From assembly GCA_020831895.1 (NCBI GenBank), contig JAFIFS010000095.1, positions 1-64,000 on the forward strand: a DNA stretch of 64,000 nucleotides, in the 5' to 3' direction. Under the pieces are notes generated by a model that ran no database searches, was not told where the DNA came from, and saw only the letters and a list, made by a program, of their open reading frames with translations. This document shows positions 43,276-52,046 of the stretch, in pieces. The translations under genes and the position numbers were made by a program. How positions within the stretch are numbered: position 1 is the first letter of the stretch; every line of letters begins with the position of its first letter. This DNA is from Chromatiales bacterium (lineage in GTDB: Bacteria; Pseudomonadota; Gammaproteobacteria; Steroidobacterales; GCA-2729495).

Positions 43276-43998
43276 CTAAAAGCGATAGTACAGTCGCGTG
43301 GCGACGACCGGGAACAGCCGGTATCTTTTCAGTTCGTCGGTGAGCTCCTGCTCTTCACGTCGAAGGGCCTCCCGTACACCGGGGCTCTCCAGCAGCAGCG
43401 CAGCCAGCGCAGGGTTTTCAACCAGCAGATCACCGGCCGGGCTGGCGCTGAGGCTGACGCGTGGCGAGTCTTGGAACAGTATCCCGAGGTCGATGCTGAA
43501 GCCGATTCCGCCGCTGCGATGCCCGGGTCCGAGACGCCAGCCCATGCCCAGGTAGGATGCAAACCGTCCAAAGCTGGCGCTGGCTGTCAGTTCCGTCGCC
43601 TCCGCAAGATCCAGGGACCGGCCGTTCGCCATCCGCATGCTGCCTCTCGCCACGCCCTGGCCCGAAACCTCCGTCCGGTTCACGAGGGCGCCAGCGGTGG
43701 CGACCAGGCGCCCCCCGAATGGCTGCCAATCGAGCATGGCGCCCGCTGAGCGCAGCCGCAGGGTGCCTCCATAAAGGGCCCGGCTGGATTCGTAGTCGAT
43801 GTCCCAGTTGAGCCCCTGTGCCGCGCCTCTAACAACCAGGCGGTCGCTCAGGCGCCAGCCCATCTCTGCGCCTACGCCGAGTGTCCCGACGGCCACGCCC
43901 AGGCTGAGGTCGGCCGCCCTCAGGCCCGGTGATGACAGCAGCAGGCCAGTCAGCAGCATTAACAGCAGGAACGGATGGGGAGTACGGCAGCCTTCCAT
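43276..43998 (-). CDS. Small outer-membrane beta-barrel protein
   Basis: 240 aa with a signal peptide (1-28, LRAADL). Alternating strands follow throughout (LSLGVAVGTLGVGAEMGWRLSDRLVVRGAAQGLNWDIDYESSRALYGGTLRLRSAGAMLDWQPFG...), with the C-terminal strand VVATRLYYRF, the Phe-ended signal for BAM assembly. It resembles the opacity/OmpW-like small barrels, about eight strands. The function is unknown. It is convergent with the YgiQ gene, 26 bases apart. Confidence 0.75.
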   Translation of the reverse strand: MEGCRTPHPFLLLMLLTGLLLSSPGLRAADLSLGVAVGTLGVGAEMGWRLSDRLVVRGAAQGLNWDIDYESSRALYGGTLRLRSAGAMLDWQPFGGRLVATAGALVNRTEVSGQGVARGSMRMANGRSLDLAEATELTASASFGRFASYLGMGWRLGPGHRSGGIGFSIDLGILFQDSPRVSLSASPAGDLLVENPALAALLLESPGVREALRREEQELTDELKRYRLFPVVATRLYYRF

Positions 43999-44312
43999 GG
44001 ACAGCCCCTGTTATTGTTGTTGTTATGCCGGCGCCGTTGCTCGGTCGCCGGGGGAGCTGCGGCAAGCCTCTCATGGCCTGGTCACTGCATACCGTGACGC
44101 AGTTCACAGGTGACCAGGATGGCTGGAACGACTCCGGGCTTCCTGTTGCGCGAGATCCATCGAGCGGAATTGGACCCCCTGGTCACCGCCCGGCCAGCAA
44201 GCGGACAGAAACAGTTTCAGCGCGCCTGTCGCCGGGCAGGTTTGCGTCATCACTTGCGACTCCTATACTCGAGCCTCCCGCCAGCAGCTCTTGCCTGCCA
44301 AGGAGAGGGCCC
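43999..44312. other. Intergenic region with divergent promoters
   Basis: No gene is supported in these 314 bases. Apart from the promoter at 44242-44269, nothing beyond random short frames was seen. The 5' leader of the barrel gene on the minus strand is A/C-rich (CAACAACAATAACA). Confidence 0.4.
44242..44269 (+). promoter_or_regulatory. Sigma70-like promoter before the GST remnant and oxyR
   Basis: TTGCGT (44242-44247), 16-base spacer, TATACT (44264-44269). Confidence 0.5.
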
Positions 44313-44437
44313 ATGCTCAAGCTTTACGGACCCGCACGCTCCAGGTCCTCCCGGGTGCTGTGGATGCTTGATGCCCGCAGGCGAAAGCCTGGTTGGACCG
44401 CTGTTACGAGCGCCCGGCCTTCAGCCAAGTCAGCTGA
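44313..44437 (+). pseudogene. Glutathione S-transferase remnant (both ends kept, middle deleted)
   Basis: The ATG at 44313 has an excellent ribosome site (AAGGAGAG) and encodes MLKLYGPARSRSSRVLWMLDA, the normal beginning of a GST thioredoxin fold. Immediately after, in another frame, the DNA encodes AKAWLDRCYERPAFSQVS and then stop (44435-44437), the normal end of a GST. About 150-190 codons between them are missing and the frame shifts at the junction (about 44375). The promoter, ribosome site and end of the gene survive, so this was an internal deletion of a resident gene directly upstream of oxyR. Confidence 0.75.
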
Positions 44438-44452
44438 CGGGACCACTTGCCC

Positions 44453-45379
44453 ATGACACTGACCGAACTGCGCTACATCGTCGCCGTCGCCCGGGAGCGC
44501 CACTTCGGCCGCGCGGCCGAGTCTTGCTTCGTCTCGCAGCCGACGCTGAGCGCGGCGATCAAGAAGCTCGAGGAGGAGCTCGGGGTCCAGCTGTTCGAGC
44601 GTAACCCGGGCGAGGTCACCATCACGCCACTGGGCGAGGAAATCGTCCGCCAGGCCCAGGTGGTGCTGGAGGAAGCCTCGGCAATCCACCAGATCGCCCG
44701 GCGGGGCAAGGACCCGCTGGACGGCCCCCTGTCCGTGGGCGTGATCTACACGATCAGCCCGTACCTGCTGCCCGTGCTGGTGCGCGGTATGATCAAGCGC
44801 CATCCCCGGATGCCGCTGATGCTGCAGGAGAACTTCACGGTCAACCTGCTGGAGAGCCTGCGCAACGGGGAGATCGACTGCGCGATCCTGGCCGAGCCTT
44901 TCCCCGACAGCGGGCTCGCCGTCCTGCCGCTCTACGACGAGCCCTTCATGATCGCGGTGCCGGCCAGCCATCCACTCGCTGCAAGGGAGGCGGTGCCAGC
45001 CGAGGAACTCAAGCGGGAGACCATGCTGCTCCTCGGGACCGGCCACTGCTTCCGCGACCAGGTGCTCGATGTCTGTCCCGAGTTCGCGCGCTTCTCCAGT
45101 GGCGCGGAGGGCATACGCAAGAGCTTCGAGGGCTCCTCGCTCGAGACGATCAGGCACATGGTAGCTGCCGGCATGGGCATCACGGTCGTGCCGATGATGT
45201 CGATACCGCGCGACCCGGATCCGGAAGCCAGTGTCCGCTACGTGCCTTTCGCAGATCCGGTGCCGAGCCGGCGCGTGGTCCTCGCGGCCCGGCGCAGCTT
45301 CACGCGCCGCCCGGCGCTGGACGCGCTTCGCGCGGCGGTCACTGATTGCGACCTTCGCGGCGCCAGGCCGCTGGACTGA
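44453..45379 (+). CDS. oxyR: OxyR, hydrogen peroxide-sensing LysR regulator
   Basis: 308 aa from ATG 44453; this start places the two redox cysteines at exactly 199 and 208 (GTGHCFRDQVLDVC), as in E. coli OxyR, whereas the TTG at 44447 adds two residues. The N-terminal LysR helix-turn-helix is at 1-60 (MTLTELRYIVAVARERHFGRAAESCFVSQPTLSAAIKKLEEELG). The substrate-binding-like domain occupies 90-300. Oxidation forms the Cys199-Cys208 disulfide and activates antioxidant genes. Directly upstream is a deleted GST gene. No catalase or ahpC lies in the window. Confidence 0.95.
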   Translation: MTLTELRYIVAVARERHFGRAAESCFVSQPTLSAAIKKLEEELGVQLFERNPGEVTITPLGEEIVRQAQVVLEEASAIHQIARRGKDPLDGPLSVGVIYTISPYLLPVLVRGMIKRHPRMPLMLQENFTVNLLESLRNGEIDCAILAEPFPDSGLAVLPLYDEPFMIAVPASHPLAAREAVPAEELKRETMLLLGTGHCFRDQVLDVCPEFARFSSGAEGIRKSFEGSSLETIRHMVAAGMGITVVPMMSIPRDPDPEASVRYVPFADPVPSRRVVLAARRSFTRRPALDALRAAVTDCDLRGARPLD

Positions 45380-45397
45380 TCCATCCGGCAATGAAAA

Positions 45398-45425
45398 AGG
45401 CCGGGCATCCTGAGATGCCCGGCCT
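45398..45425. terminator. Terminator between oxyR and pnp
   Basis: A perfect 12-bp stem AGGCCGGGCATC/GATGCCCGGCCT with a 4-base loop lies between convergent genes. On the minus strand it is followed by TTTTTCATT, making it a good end for pnp; the plus side has only CGTTT. Confidence 0.8.
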
Positions 45426-45445
45426 CGTTTGTGGAGCGGCTCGGG

Positions 45446-47557
45446 TCAGCCGGCAGCCTGTCCGGCTTCCTCCATCGCCGCCTTGATCGACAGCCGGACG
45501 CGGCCTTGGCGGTCGATCTCCAGTACCTTCACGCGGACGACGTCGCCTTCCTTGAGGACGTCGCTCACGCGCTCGACGCGCTCGTTGGATATCTGCGAGA
45601 TATGCACCAGGCCGTCGCGACCCGGGAGGATCGTGACGAAGGCGCCGAAATCCATCAGGCGTGCCACCTTGCCCTCGTAGATCGCGCCGGGCTCGACGTC
45701 AGCCGTCAGCTGCTCGATGCGCCGGCGTGCCTCCTCGGCAGCCTGCACGTCGTTCGATGCGATCGTGACCGTGCCGTCGTTCTCGACCTCAATCACGGTG
45801 CCGGTCTCCTCGGTCAGGGCGCGGATCGTTGCGCCACCCTTGCCGATCACGTCGCGGATACGGTCGGCCGGGATCCTCATCTTGTACATGCGCGGCGCGT
45901 TGTCGGCCAGCTCCTTGCGCGGGGCATCGAGGGCCTTGGCCATCTCGCCGAGGATGTGCAGCCGGCCTTCGCGGGCCTGGGCCAGCGCGACCTTCATTAT
46001 CTCCTCGGTGATGCCGTCGATCTTGATGTCCATCTGCAGCGCGGTGACGCCCTCGGCGGTTCCGGCGACCTTGAAGTCCATGTCGCCCAGGTGGTCCTCG
46101 GTGCCGAGGATGTCGGAGAGGACTGCAAACTGCTCACCTTCCTTGACCAGGCCCATGGCGATGCCGGCCACCGGTGCCTTGACCGGGACACCGGCATCCA
46201 TCAGCGCCAGCGAGGCGCCGCAGACCGAGGCCATCGAGCTCGAGCCATTGGACTCGGTGATCTCGGAGACCACGCGGACCACGTAGCCGAATTCGTCCTG
46301 GCCCGGCAGCGTCGCCTTGACGCCGCGCTTGGCCAGGCGGCCGTGGCCGATCTCGCGCCGCTTCGGGCCGGTCATCATGCCGGTCTCGCCGACACAGAAC
46401 GGGGGGAAGTTGTAGTGGAACATGAAGGTGTCCTTGGACTCACCTTCCATCGCATCGACGATCTGTGCTGCCCGGCCAGTGCCGAGCGTCACCGTGACGA
46501 TGGCCTGGGTCTCGCCGCGGGTGAACAGGGCCGAGCCATGGGTCCCCGGCAGCAGGCCGGTCTTGCAGACGATCTGGCGCACGTCGCTCAGCTGGCGTCC
46601 ATCGACGCGCCGCTTGGTCTCCAGCACCTGGGAGCGCAGGACGTTGTACTCCAGGTCCTCCAGCGCATTGGCCACTTCGCCAGCGGTCCAGCCATTGCTT
46701 TCCAGTTCCGGTTCCAGTGTCGCCTTCACCTCATCACGCAGCGCACGCGAGGTCTGGACGAAGTGCCGGCCCACGCCCTCGCGGGCGGCCTGGGCCAGGC
46801 GCTCTCCGGCCAGTGACTTGACGCGGTCGGCGAGGTCGGTCTTGGGCTCCGGCGCCTTCCAGTCCCAGCGCGGCTGGCCGGCGGCAGCGGTCAGCTTGTT
46901 GATCGCCTCGATCGCGCGCTGCATCTCGCGGTGGCCAAAGGTCACGGCACCCAGCATCACGTCCTCGGACAGCAGCTGTGCCTCCGACTCGACCATCAGC
47001 ACGGCCTTCTCGGTGCCGGCGACGACCAGTTCCAGGTCGGAGGCGGCAAGCTGGGAGGCGCTGGGGTTCAGGATGTACTCACCATCCACGTAGCCGACCT
47101 TCGCGGCGGCAATCGGCCCCTTGAACGGGACACCGGAGAGGCACAAGGCGGCCGAGGCACCAATCATGGCCGGGATTTCCGCATCCACTTCCGGGTTCAT
47201 CGACAGGACGGTGGCGACCACCTGGACCTCGTGGCGGAAGGTTTCCGGGAACAGCGGGCGGATGGGCCGGTCGATCAGGCGCGAGGTCAGTGTCTCGCGC
47301 TCGGAGGGACGGCCCTCGCGCTTGAAGAAGCCGCCCGGGATACGCCCGGCGGCATAGAATTTTTCCTGATAATTGACCGTCAGCGGGAGGAAGTCACGCG
47401 GGGACGGTTCCTTGCGGGCGACGGCCGTGACCAGCACCACGGTGTCAGACATGGTGACCATGACGGCACCAGAGGCCTGCCGTGCGATCTCGCCGGTCTC
47501 GATGACCACTTCGTGCTGGCCATAGGGAAAAGATACTCGGTGGGTATTTGCTTGCAT
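45446..47557 (-). CDS. pnp: Polyribonucleotide nucleotidyltransferase (PNPase)
   Basis: 703 aa from the ATG giving [14 protein letters not shown]; an upstream GTG adds ten residues. PNPase degrades RNA 3' to 5' by phosphorolysis as a trimer and joins the degradosome. Order: first RNase PH domain ([45 protein letters not shown]), alpha-helical domain, second catalytic RNase PH domain ([17 protein letters not shown]; active-site block [22 protein letters not shown] and [15 protein letters not shown]), KH domain ([20 protein letters not shown]) and S1 domain ([33 protein letters not shown]). rpsO, its usual partner, is not upstream. Confidence 0.97.
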   Translation of the reverse strand: MQANTHRVSFPYGQHEVVIETGEIARQASGAVMVTMSDTVVLVTAVARKEPSPRDFLPLTVNYQEKFYAAGRIPGGFFKREGRPSERETLTSRLIDRPIRPLFPETFRHEVQVVATVLSMNPEVDAEIPAMIGASAALCLSGVPFKGPIAAAKVGYVDGEYILNPSASQLAASDLELVVAGTEKAVLMVESEAQLLSEDVMLGAVTFGHREMQRAIEAINKLTAAAGQPRWDWKAPEPKTDLADRVKSLAGERLAQAAREGVGRHFVQTSRALRDEVKATLEPELESNGWTAGEVANALEDLEYNVLRSQVLETKRRVDGRQLSDVRQIVCKTGLLPGTHGSALFTRGETQAIVTVTLGTGRAAQIVDAMEGESKDTFMFHYNFPPFCVGETGMMTGPKRREIGHGRLAKRGVKATLPGQDEFGYVVRVVSEITESNGSSSMASVCGASLALMDAGVPVKAPVAGIAMGLVKEGEQFAVLSDILGTEDHLGDMDFKVAGTAEGVTALQMDIKIDGITEEIMKVALAQAREGRLHILGEMAKALDAPRKELADNAPRMYKMRIPADRIRDVIGKGGATIRALTEETGTVIEVENDGTVTIASNDVQAAEEARRRIEQLTADVEPGAIYEGKVARLMDFGAFVTILPGRDGLVHISQISNERVERVSDVLKEGDVVRVKVLEIDRQGRVRLSIKAAMEEAGQAAG

Positions 47558-47896
47558 CAGCCTTGCTCTTGCCTGTTGAGTTGACACTGGGTGGCGACCA
47601 CGCGGAGGCGGGCCGTGCCGGCCTGTCGCATGGAAGGACGAATTCGGGTTCGGGTCGCGAGGTCACGACCGGACATGCAGCGTGCTGGAGCTGTCTCTGA
47701 AGCCATTCGCGGTGAGGGAGGGACCCTGCACTCGGCGGGAGACGCCGCCCCCATGGCGACGTAGCCTGTCGATCTATAACCCTTGGTTAAGCTGGTGATC
47801 ATAGCCGAGCGCCCGGGTCAAGTCCACTGGCCGTGATGTCGGCCATCCGGTCCGGTATCGTAGGATGCTTTACGAACACCTGCGCCGAGGTAAGAC
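47558..47896. other. Intergenic region upstream of pnp
   Basis: About 340 bases between divergent genes. No S15 gene or other coding sequence is seen. It likely contains the pnp 5' leader, which in other bacteria is an RNase III target, but no convincing long hairpin was identified by eye. An AT-richer patch at 47772-47800 may be a promoter. Confidence 0.4.
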
Positions 47897-48241
47897 ATGA
47901 TCACCCTGCGTTCTAGGGCCACGCTGGCCAGCCTGCTGGCGCTGCTGCTCGGGGCCTGCGCCACCATGGACGACACGAGCGATTTCGACCGCCACCGCTA
48001 CAGCCAGCTGGTTCAGCCCTTCAGCCAGGCCGGGGTGCTGTTCTTCGACGTGACCTATACCGCTGCCTATCCGGAAGACGACCCGGCCGCCGAGCAGGCC
48101 CGCATGCAGTGGCTTGCCGCCTGGCTTCGGAGCCGCGGCGCCTGCAGCGCCGGGTTCGAGATCATCGAACGGCGTCCCTTCGAATATCTGGAGGACAACC
48201 CGCGCAGGCACGACCAGCGCTACGAACTGCGCTGCCGCTAG
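47897..48241 (+). CDS. Small hypothetical lipoprotein
   Basis: 114 aa. The signal peptide ends in the lipobox LLGAC (Cys at about 22), so it should be a membrane-anchored lipoprotein. The rest (VLFFDVTYTAAYPEDDPAAEQARMQWLAAWLRSRGACSAGFEIIERRPFEYLEDNP) contains one further Cys pair partner and ends YELRCR. Not assigned to a family. The YugP-like protease gene starts 25 bases downstream. Confidence 0.65.
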   Translation: MITLRSRATLASLLALLLGACATMDDTSDFDRHRYSQLVQPFSQAGVLFFDVTYTAAYPEDDPAAEQARMQWLAAWLRSRGACSAGFEIIERRPFEYLEDNPRRHDQRYELRCR

Positions 48242-48266
48242 GCTTGTCCCCGGGCCGGGCGTCGCC

Positions 48267-48950
48267 GTGATCTGGCTGCTGCTGATACTGCTGCTCGTCG
48301 GCCTGGTGTTCCTGCCTGGCTGGTGGGTCCAGCGGGTCATGCAGCGCTACAGCGAGCCCAGGAACCGCTATCCGGGCAGCGGTGGCGAGCTGGCGCGCCA
48401 CCTGCTGGACCGCCTGGGCCTGCACGATGTCTCCGTCGAGGCCACGGATGCAGGCGATCACTACGATCCGTCCGCCCGCGTGGTGCGGCTCACGCCAGAC
48501 AAGCTTGGCGGCCGCTCCCTGACCGCGATCACCGTGGCGGCACACGAGGTCGGGCATGCGCACCAGCACGCGACGGGCTATGCACCTCTGGCCTGGCGCA
48601 CCCGCCTGGTGGGACTGGCCGGACCCGCCGAGCGCCTGGGCGCCGGGCTGCTGATGCTGACGCCCGTGATCGCGATCGCGCTGCGCTCGCCGCGCCTGGC
48701 CTTCGCCGCACTGCTGGTCGGCGTGCTCACCATGCTGCTGACCACGCTGGTACACCTGGTGACCCTGCCTGTGGAGCTGGACGCGAGTTTCGGGCGTGCC
48801 ATGCCGATGCTGGAGCATGGCGGCTACCTGCAGCCCGGGGACGAGTCCCATGCCCGCCGGCTGCTGCGCGCCGCTGCATTGACCTACGTCTCCGCCTCGC
48901 TGATGAGTCTGCTCAACATGGCACGCTGGTGGGCCATCCTGCGGCGCTGA
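48267..48950 (+). CDS. YugP-like membrane zinc metallopeptidase
   Basis: 227 aa from GTG 48267, the start that places the N-terminal membrane helix (VIWLLLILLLVGLVFLPGWWV) first. YPGSGGELARHLLDRLGL, a conserved opening, precedes DHYDPSARVVRLTPDKLGGRSLTAITVAAHEVGHAHQHATGYAPL, with the zinc motif HEVGH (about 93-97). Later helices (LLMLTPVIAIALRS, LVGVLTMLLTTLVHLVTLPVELDASFGRAM) complete the family pattern. It is a predicted membrane peptidase of family PF04298; the substrate is unknown. Confidence 0.85.
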   Translation: MIWLLLILLLVGLVFLPGWWVQRVMQRYSEPRNRYPGSGGELARHLLDRLGLHDVSVEATDAGDHYDPSARVVRLTPDKLGGRSLTAITVAAHEVGHAHQHATGYAPLAWRTRLVGLAGPAERLGAGLLMLTPVIAIALRSPRLAFAALLVGVLTMLLTTLVHLVTLPVELDASFGRAMPMLEHGGYLQPGDESHARRLLRAAALTYVSASLMSLLNMARWWAILRR

Positions 48951-48978
48951 CACCTGCCCGCTGCCGGATCAGCCCGAC

Positions 48979-49461
48979 CTAGAGCCTCGGCATGTCGCCG
49001 TTGCCGCGCCACACCTGGATGCGGTTGCCCTCGCGGATGCCCTTCCGGGCGCTGAAGCCGGCATTGACCTCGAGGACGGCAGCGACCGCGTCCCCCGAGG
49101 AGATGCGCCGGGTCGACAGAGGGACGGTGTCACGGGCAATCGAGGCGATGCTCCGGTCCGCGTTGATGAACAGCATGTCCAGCGGCACATAGGTGTTCTG
49201 CATCCACATCGAGAGCACGGCCTCGCCATCGAAGAGAAACAGCATGCCCGAGTAGGCCGACAGCGACTCGACGAACATCAGGCCCTGGCGTCGTTGTTCG
49301 GCGGTTTCGGCAACGCGCACTTCGACCCGTACGCAGAGTCCTGCACCTGTCTCGACCACGACCACCGCCTCGGCCATGCCGCTGACGAGGTGCGCCGGCC
49401 CGATGGCCAGCGCGTGAGTCCAGGCCAGCAGCAGCCCGGCAACCAGGCTAGTCCGTCGCAC
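48979..49461 (-). CDS. DUF192 family exported protein
   Basis: 160 aa from GTG 49461, which begins a signal peptide (RRTSLVAGLLLAWTHALAIG); the longer frame reads through the upstream gene. DUF192 core: RVAETAEQRRQGLMFVESLSAYSGMLFLFDGEAVLSMWMQNTYVPLDMLFINADRSI, then VLEVNAGFSARKGIREGNRIQVW. The function of this small family is unsettled. It overlaps the preceding minus-strand gene by 14 bases, so the two are coupled. Confidence 0.82.
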   Translation of the reverse strand: MRRTSLVAGLLLAWTHALAIGPAHLVSGMAEAVVVVETGAGLCVRVEVRVAETAEQRRQGLMFVESLSAYSGMLFLFDGEAVLSMWMQNTYVPLDMLFINADRSIASIARDTVPLSTRRISSGDAVAAVLEVNAGFSARKGIREGNRIQVWRGNGDMPRL

Positions 49462-50002
49462 GATCGACCCGTCCGGCGTAGCTGAAATCACCCAGCGTGA
49501 TCGAGCTGAAGTCGACCAGCGAGGGTATGGCGCCGACACAGTAGACCTGGCCGCTGATGCGCTCGATCCCGTCCCCGGCCGCCGAGACCGTCCCGACCCT
49601 GGTCCAGCACCGCGCCTGGCCCGCGGAGCTGTAGATCTGGCCACGTCCGTCCTCGATCAGCGTGACCGTGACCGGCCATTCGTTCCCGGCCAGAGGCCCC
49701 GGGCCGGCCTCGATGCCAAGCACGACCGACAGGGTCTGGCTGTCCGCCAGTGGTCCGCGGAAAAACAGCCGGATGCCCTGCCCGCCGGGCCTGGGCATGC
49801 CGCTGCAGCCCAGCGCTGGCCCCGACCAGTCGATCTCGAACTCGAGAGCGCCATGCAGGGGGCCGCGCAGGAAGCCGCCCGGACCTGAAGGAAACTTGCA
49901 TTCGGTCGTCTCCGTGGCGGTCTCCCCCAGCAGGCTGGTGCCCATGGGTGCTGCGGGAGAGGACGCCAGCAGCAGGCCTGCAGCAGCCAACGATCTCGAC
50001 AT
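49448..50002 (-). CDS. Hypothetical exported protein
   Basis: 184 aa from the ATG giving MSRSLAAAGLLLASSPAAP, a signal peptide. An ATG 72 bases earlier (50074) extends the frame but has its GGAGG only two bases away. Mature sequence: beta-rich, with four cysteines (TECKFPSGPGG, LGCSGMP, ARCWTRVG, QVYCVGAIP) and the closing block GIERISGQVYCVGAIPSLVDFSSITLGDFSYAGR. No family is recognised. It is co-transcribed with the DUF192 gene. Confidence 0.65.
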   Translation of the reverse strand: MSRSLAAAGLLLASSPAAPMGTSLLGETATETTECKFPSGPGGFLRGPLHGALEFEIDWSGPALGCSGMPRPGGQGIRLFFRGPLADSQTLSVVLGIEAGPGPLAGNEWPVTVTLIEDGRGQIYSSAGQARCWTRVGTVSAAGDGIERISGQVYCVGAIPSLVDFSSITLGDFSYAGRVDRATD

Positions 50003-50214
50003 AAGCGCCACGTGAAGGGTCCTTCCCGCCTCCTGAGCCTGGTGGAACTGTGATTCACAGCCTAGCAGTGACATCGCCTCCGCGTTAGCTTTCCCCGCTG
50101 CCGCGCCACGCGTTCCCGGCCGTGGGCAGGAAGCTTACTCTGGACAAGTCCGATACCAGCATCGCGGTACGCGGGAGCCCCGGCGCGCCGGGGCCTCCAT
50201 GGACCGGTCATGCC

Positions 50215-51336
50215 ATGCCGGATGAGGCAGAGTTCCTGGCCTGGTATTCGGGGGCCGGGCAGGTCCGCACCCGACCACTGCTGCTGATGACGGTGCTCGT
50301 CACACTGCTGGTGCTGATTGGCGGCTCGGTGCTTGGCGTGCTCCATGCGGTCACGACGCTGTTCCTTGTTTTCGTCCTGACGCCGACGCTGCTGGCCACG
50401 CTGGCAACCAGCAGGCTCGACGGGCGCCACGAAGCCTATCAGCGGCTGCTTGCGCTCAGCACCTTCTGGATCGGGCTGATCTGCCTGTCGGTCGTCGCCC
50501 GCGCAACGATGGAGGGTCTCAGCCACTTCCTCGCGCTGCAGGTGGCCTGGATCTTCCTCGTATGGCTGATCCTGGGCCTGCGTTTCCGCTATGCGGCCGC
50601 CTCGGCGCTGACCTTGTCGGTGGCCCATGTGCTCGCACTGTTCTGGGGGCGCGCGCCGGTGGACGAGGCGCTGTTCACGATCTCGCTGCTGCTTGCGGTC
50701 AACCTGATTGGTGGCTATTCCTGCTTCAAGTTCGAGCATGCGATCAGGCGCTCCTATGGCGAATCCTGCGCCCTCGCGCAGGCTGCCGAGCGCGATGGCC
50801 TGACCGGGCTCCAGAACCGGCAGAGCTATGACCGCGAGCTGGAGCGCCTGTGGCTGCAGGCCAGGCGTGAACAGGCGCAGCTGACCATTGCGCTGATCGA
50901 CATCGATTGCTTCAAGGCCTTCAATGACCGCTATGGGCACCAGGCCGGCGACGAAGCGCTGCGGCGCGTTGCCCGGGTGATCGCGGCGCATGGCCAGCGG
51001 CCGCTGGACATCGCCGCACGGATCGGCGGCGAGGAGTTTGCTCTAGTGCTCTACGGGCAGCCTGGCCAGGCACCCCAGCAGGTGGCCGAGCAGCTGCGCG
51101 AGGCAGTCCAGGGCCTGGCTATCGAACATGCCGGTGCGGGTGGGTGGCTGACTGTCAGTATCGGAATGGCTGTCTTGCTGCCCGGGTCCCAGCGCAGCCT
51201 GGCCGGCGCCGTGCAGCTGGCCGACGAGGCCCTGTACCAGGCCAAGGAAGCAGGCCGCAATCGTGTCGTCGTGCGCGAGTCGCGTCTTGCACATATCGAG
51301 ACCGGCCGCTTTCGTGCACGGAACCGGACCGCCTGA
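50215..51336 (+). CDS. Membrane diguanylate cyclase
   Basis: 373 aa from ATG 50215; an in-frame GTG at 50122 would add a 31-residue disordered leader and cannot be excluded. Six hydrophobic helices span about 20-170 (MTVLVTLLVLIGGSVLGVL, TTLFLVFVLTPTLLATLA, LALSTFWIGLICLSVV, HFLALQVAWIFLVWLILGLRF and so on), in a MASE-like layout. The GGDEF domain (about 190-360) has RDGLTGLQNRQSYDREL, DIDCFKAFNDRYGHQAGDEALRRVA, an active GGEEF (about 277-281) and DEALYQAKEAGRN. It makes c-di-GMP; the membrane region is presumably the sensor. Confidence 0.87.
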   Translation: MPDEAEFLAWYSGAGQVRTRPLLLMTVLVTLLVLIGGSVLGVLHAVTTLFLVFVLTPTLLATLATSRLDGRHEAYQRLLALSTFWIGLICLSVVARATMEGLSHFLALQVAWIFLVWLILGLRFRYAAASALTLSVAHVLALFWGRAPVDEALFTISLLLAVNLIGGYSCFKFEHAIRRSYGESCALAQAAERDGLTGLQNRQSYDRELERLWLQARREQAQLTIALIDIDCFKAFNDRYGHQAGDEALRRVARVIAAHGQRPLDIAARIGGEEFALVLYGQPGQAPQQVAEQLREAVQGLAIEHAGAGGWLTVSIGMAVLLPGSQRSLAGAVQLADEALYQAKEAGRNRVVVRESRLAHIETGRFRARNRTA

Positions 51337-51362
51337 CAGCACACCTCGGGTATCCTCGCCGG

Positions 51363-52046
51363 ATGCCTGACAGGAAACTGGTCTGCCTCGATCTCGACGA
51401 CACGCTCTGGGACCTTGCGCCGGTCATCCAGCGTGCGGAGCATGGCCTGTACGCCTGGCTGGAGCTGCGTTACCCGCGCATCACGGCACGCCATGACCTC
51501 ACATCGATCATGGCGCTGCGTGAAGCGGTGGGTGAGACACACCCGGCCGCCCACGACCTGGGCCGCCTTCGGCGCGAGACCTATCGTCGCCTGGCCCGCG
51601 AGGCAGGCTATCCGGAAGAGGTCGCGAACGAGGCTTTTGCGCATTTCCAGACATTGCGCAACGAGGTGACCCTGTACGGCGACGTGCTGCCGGCCCTGCG
51701 CCGGCTCCGAAACCGTTATCGCCTGGTCGCGATGACCAATGGCAATGCCAACCTCGCCGCGATCGGCATTCGCGACTGGTTCAGTGCGGTCTTCACTGCC
51801 TCGGGACTCGGCGTCGCGAAGCCCGATCCTGGCTTCTTCCTGAAGGCCTGCAGCGTGCTTTCGGTATCGCCGACGCAGCTTATCCATGCGGGAAACGATC
51901 CTGAGCATGATGTTGCCGCGCCTTCCCGCCTCGGCATCACGGCCATCTGGGTCAACCGCGAGCAGGGCAGCTGGCCCGCTCACCTGCCGAGGACGGGACG
52001 CGAGGTTTCCGACCTGGAGGCGCTGGCCGACTGGCTGGGCGCATGA
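51363..52046 (+). CDS. HAD family hydrolase (YigB-like)
   Basis: 227 aa from ATG 51363; longer in-frame starts lie within the diguanylate cyclase. Motif I is LDLDDTLWD (8-16), a cap domain spans about 20-90, motif II is VAMTNGNA, motif III is VAKPDPGFFLKAC, and motif IV is HAGNDPEHDVAAPSRLGITAIWVNR. The likeness is to YigB and other haloacid dehalogenase-type phosphatases; small phosphorylated metabolites such as FMN are the typical substrates. It overlaps the next gene by 4 bases (ATGA). Confidence 0.85.
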   Translation: MPDRKLVCLDLDDTLWDLAPVIQRAEHGLYAWLELRYPRITARHDLTSIMALREAVGETHPAAHDLGRLRRETYRRLAREAGYPEEVANEAFAHFQTLRNEVTLYGDVLPALRRLRNRYRLVAMTNGNANLAAIGIRDWFSAVFTASGLGVAKPDPGFFLKACSVLSVSPTQLIHAGNDPEHDVAAPSRLGITAIWVNREQGSWPAHLPRTGREVSDLEALADWLGA

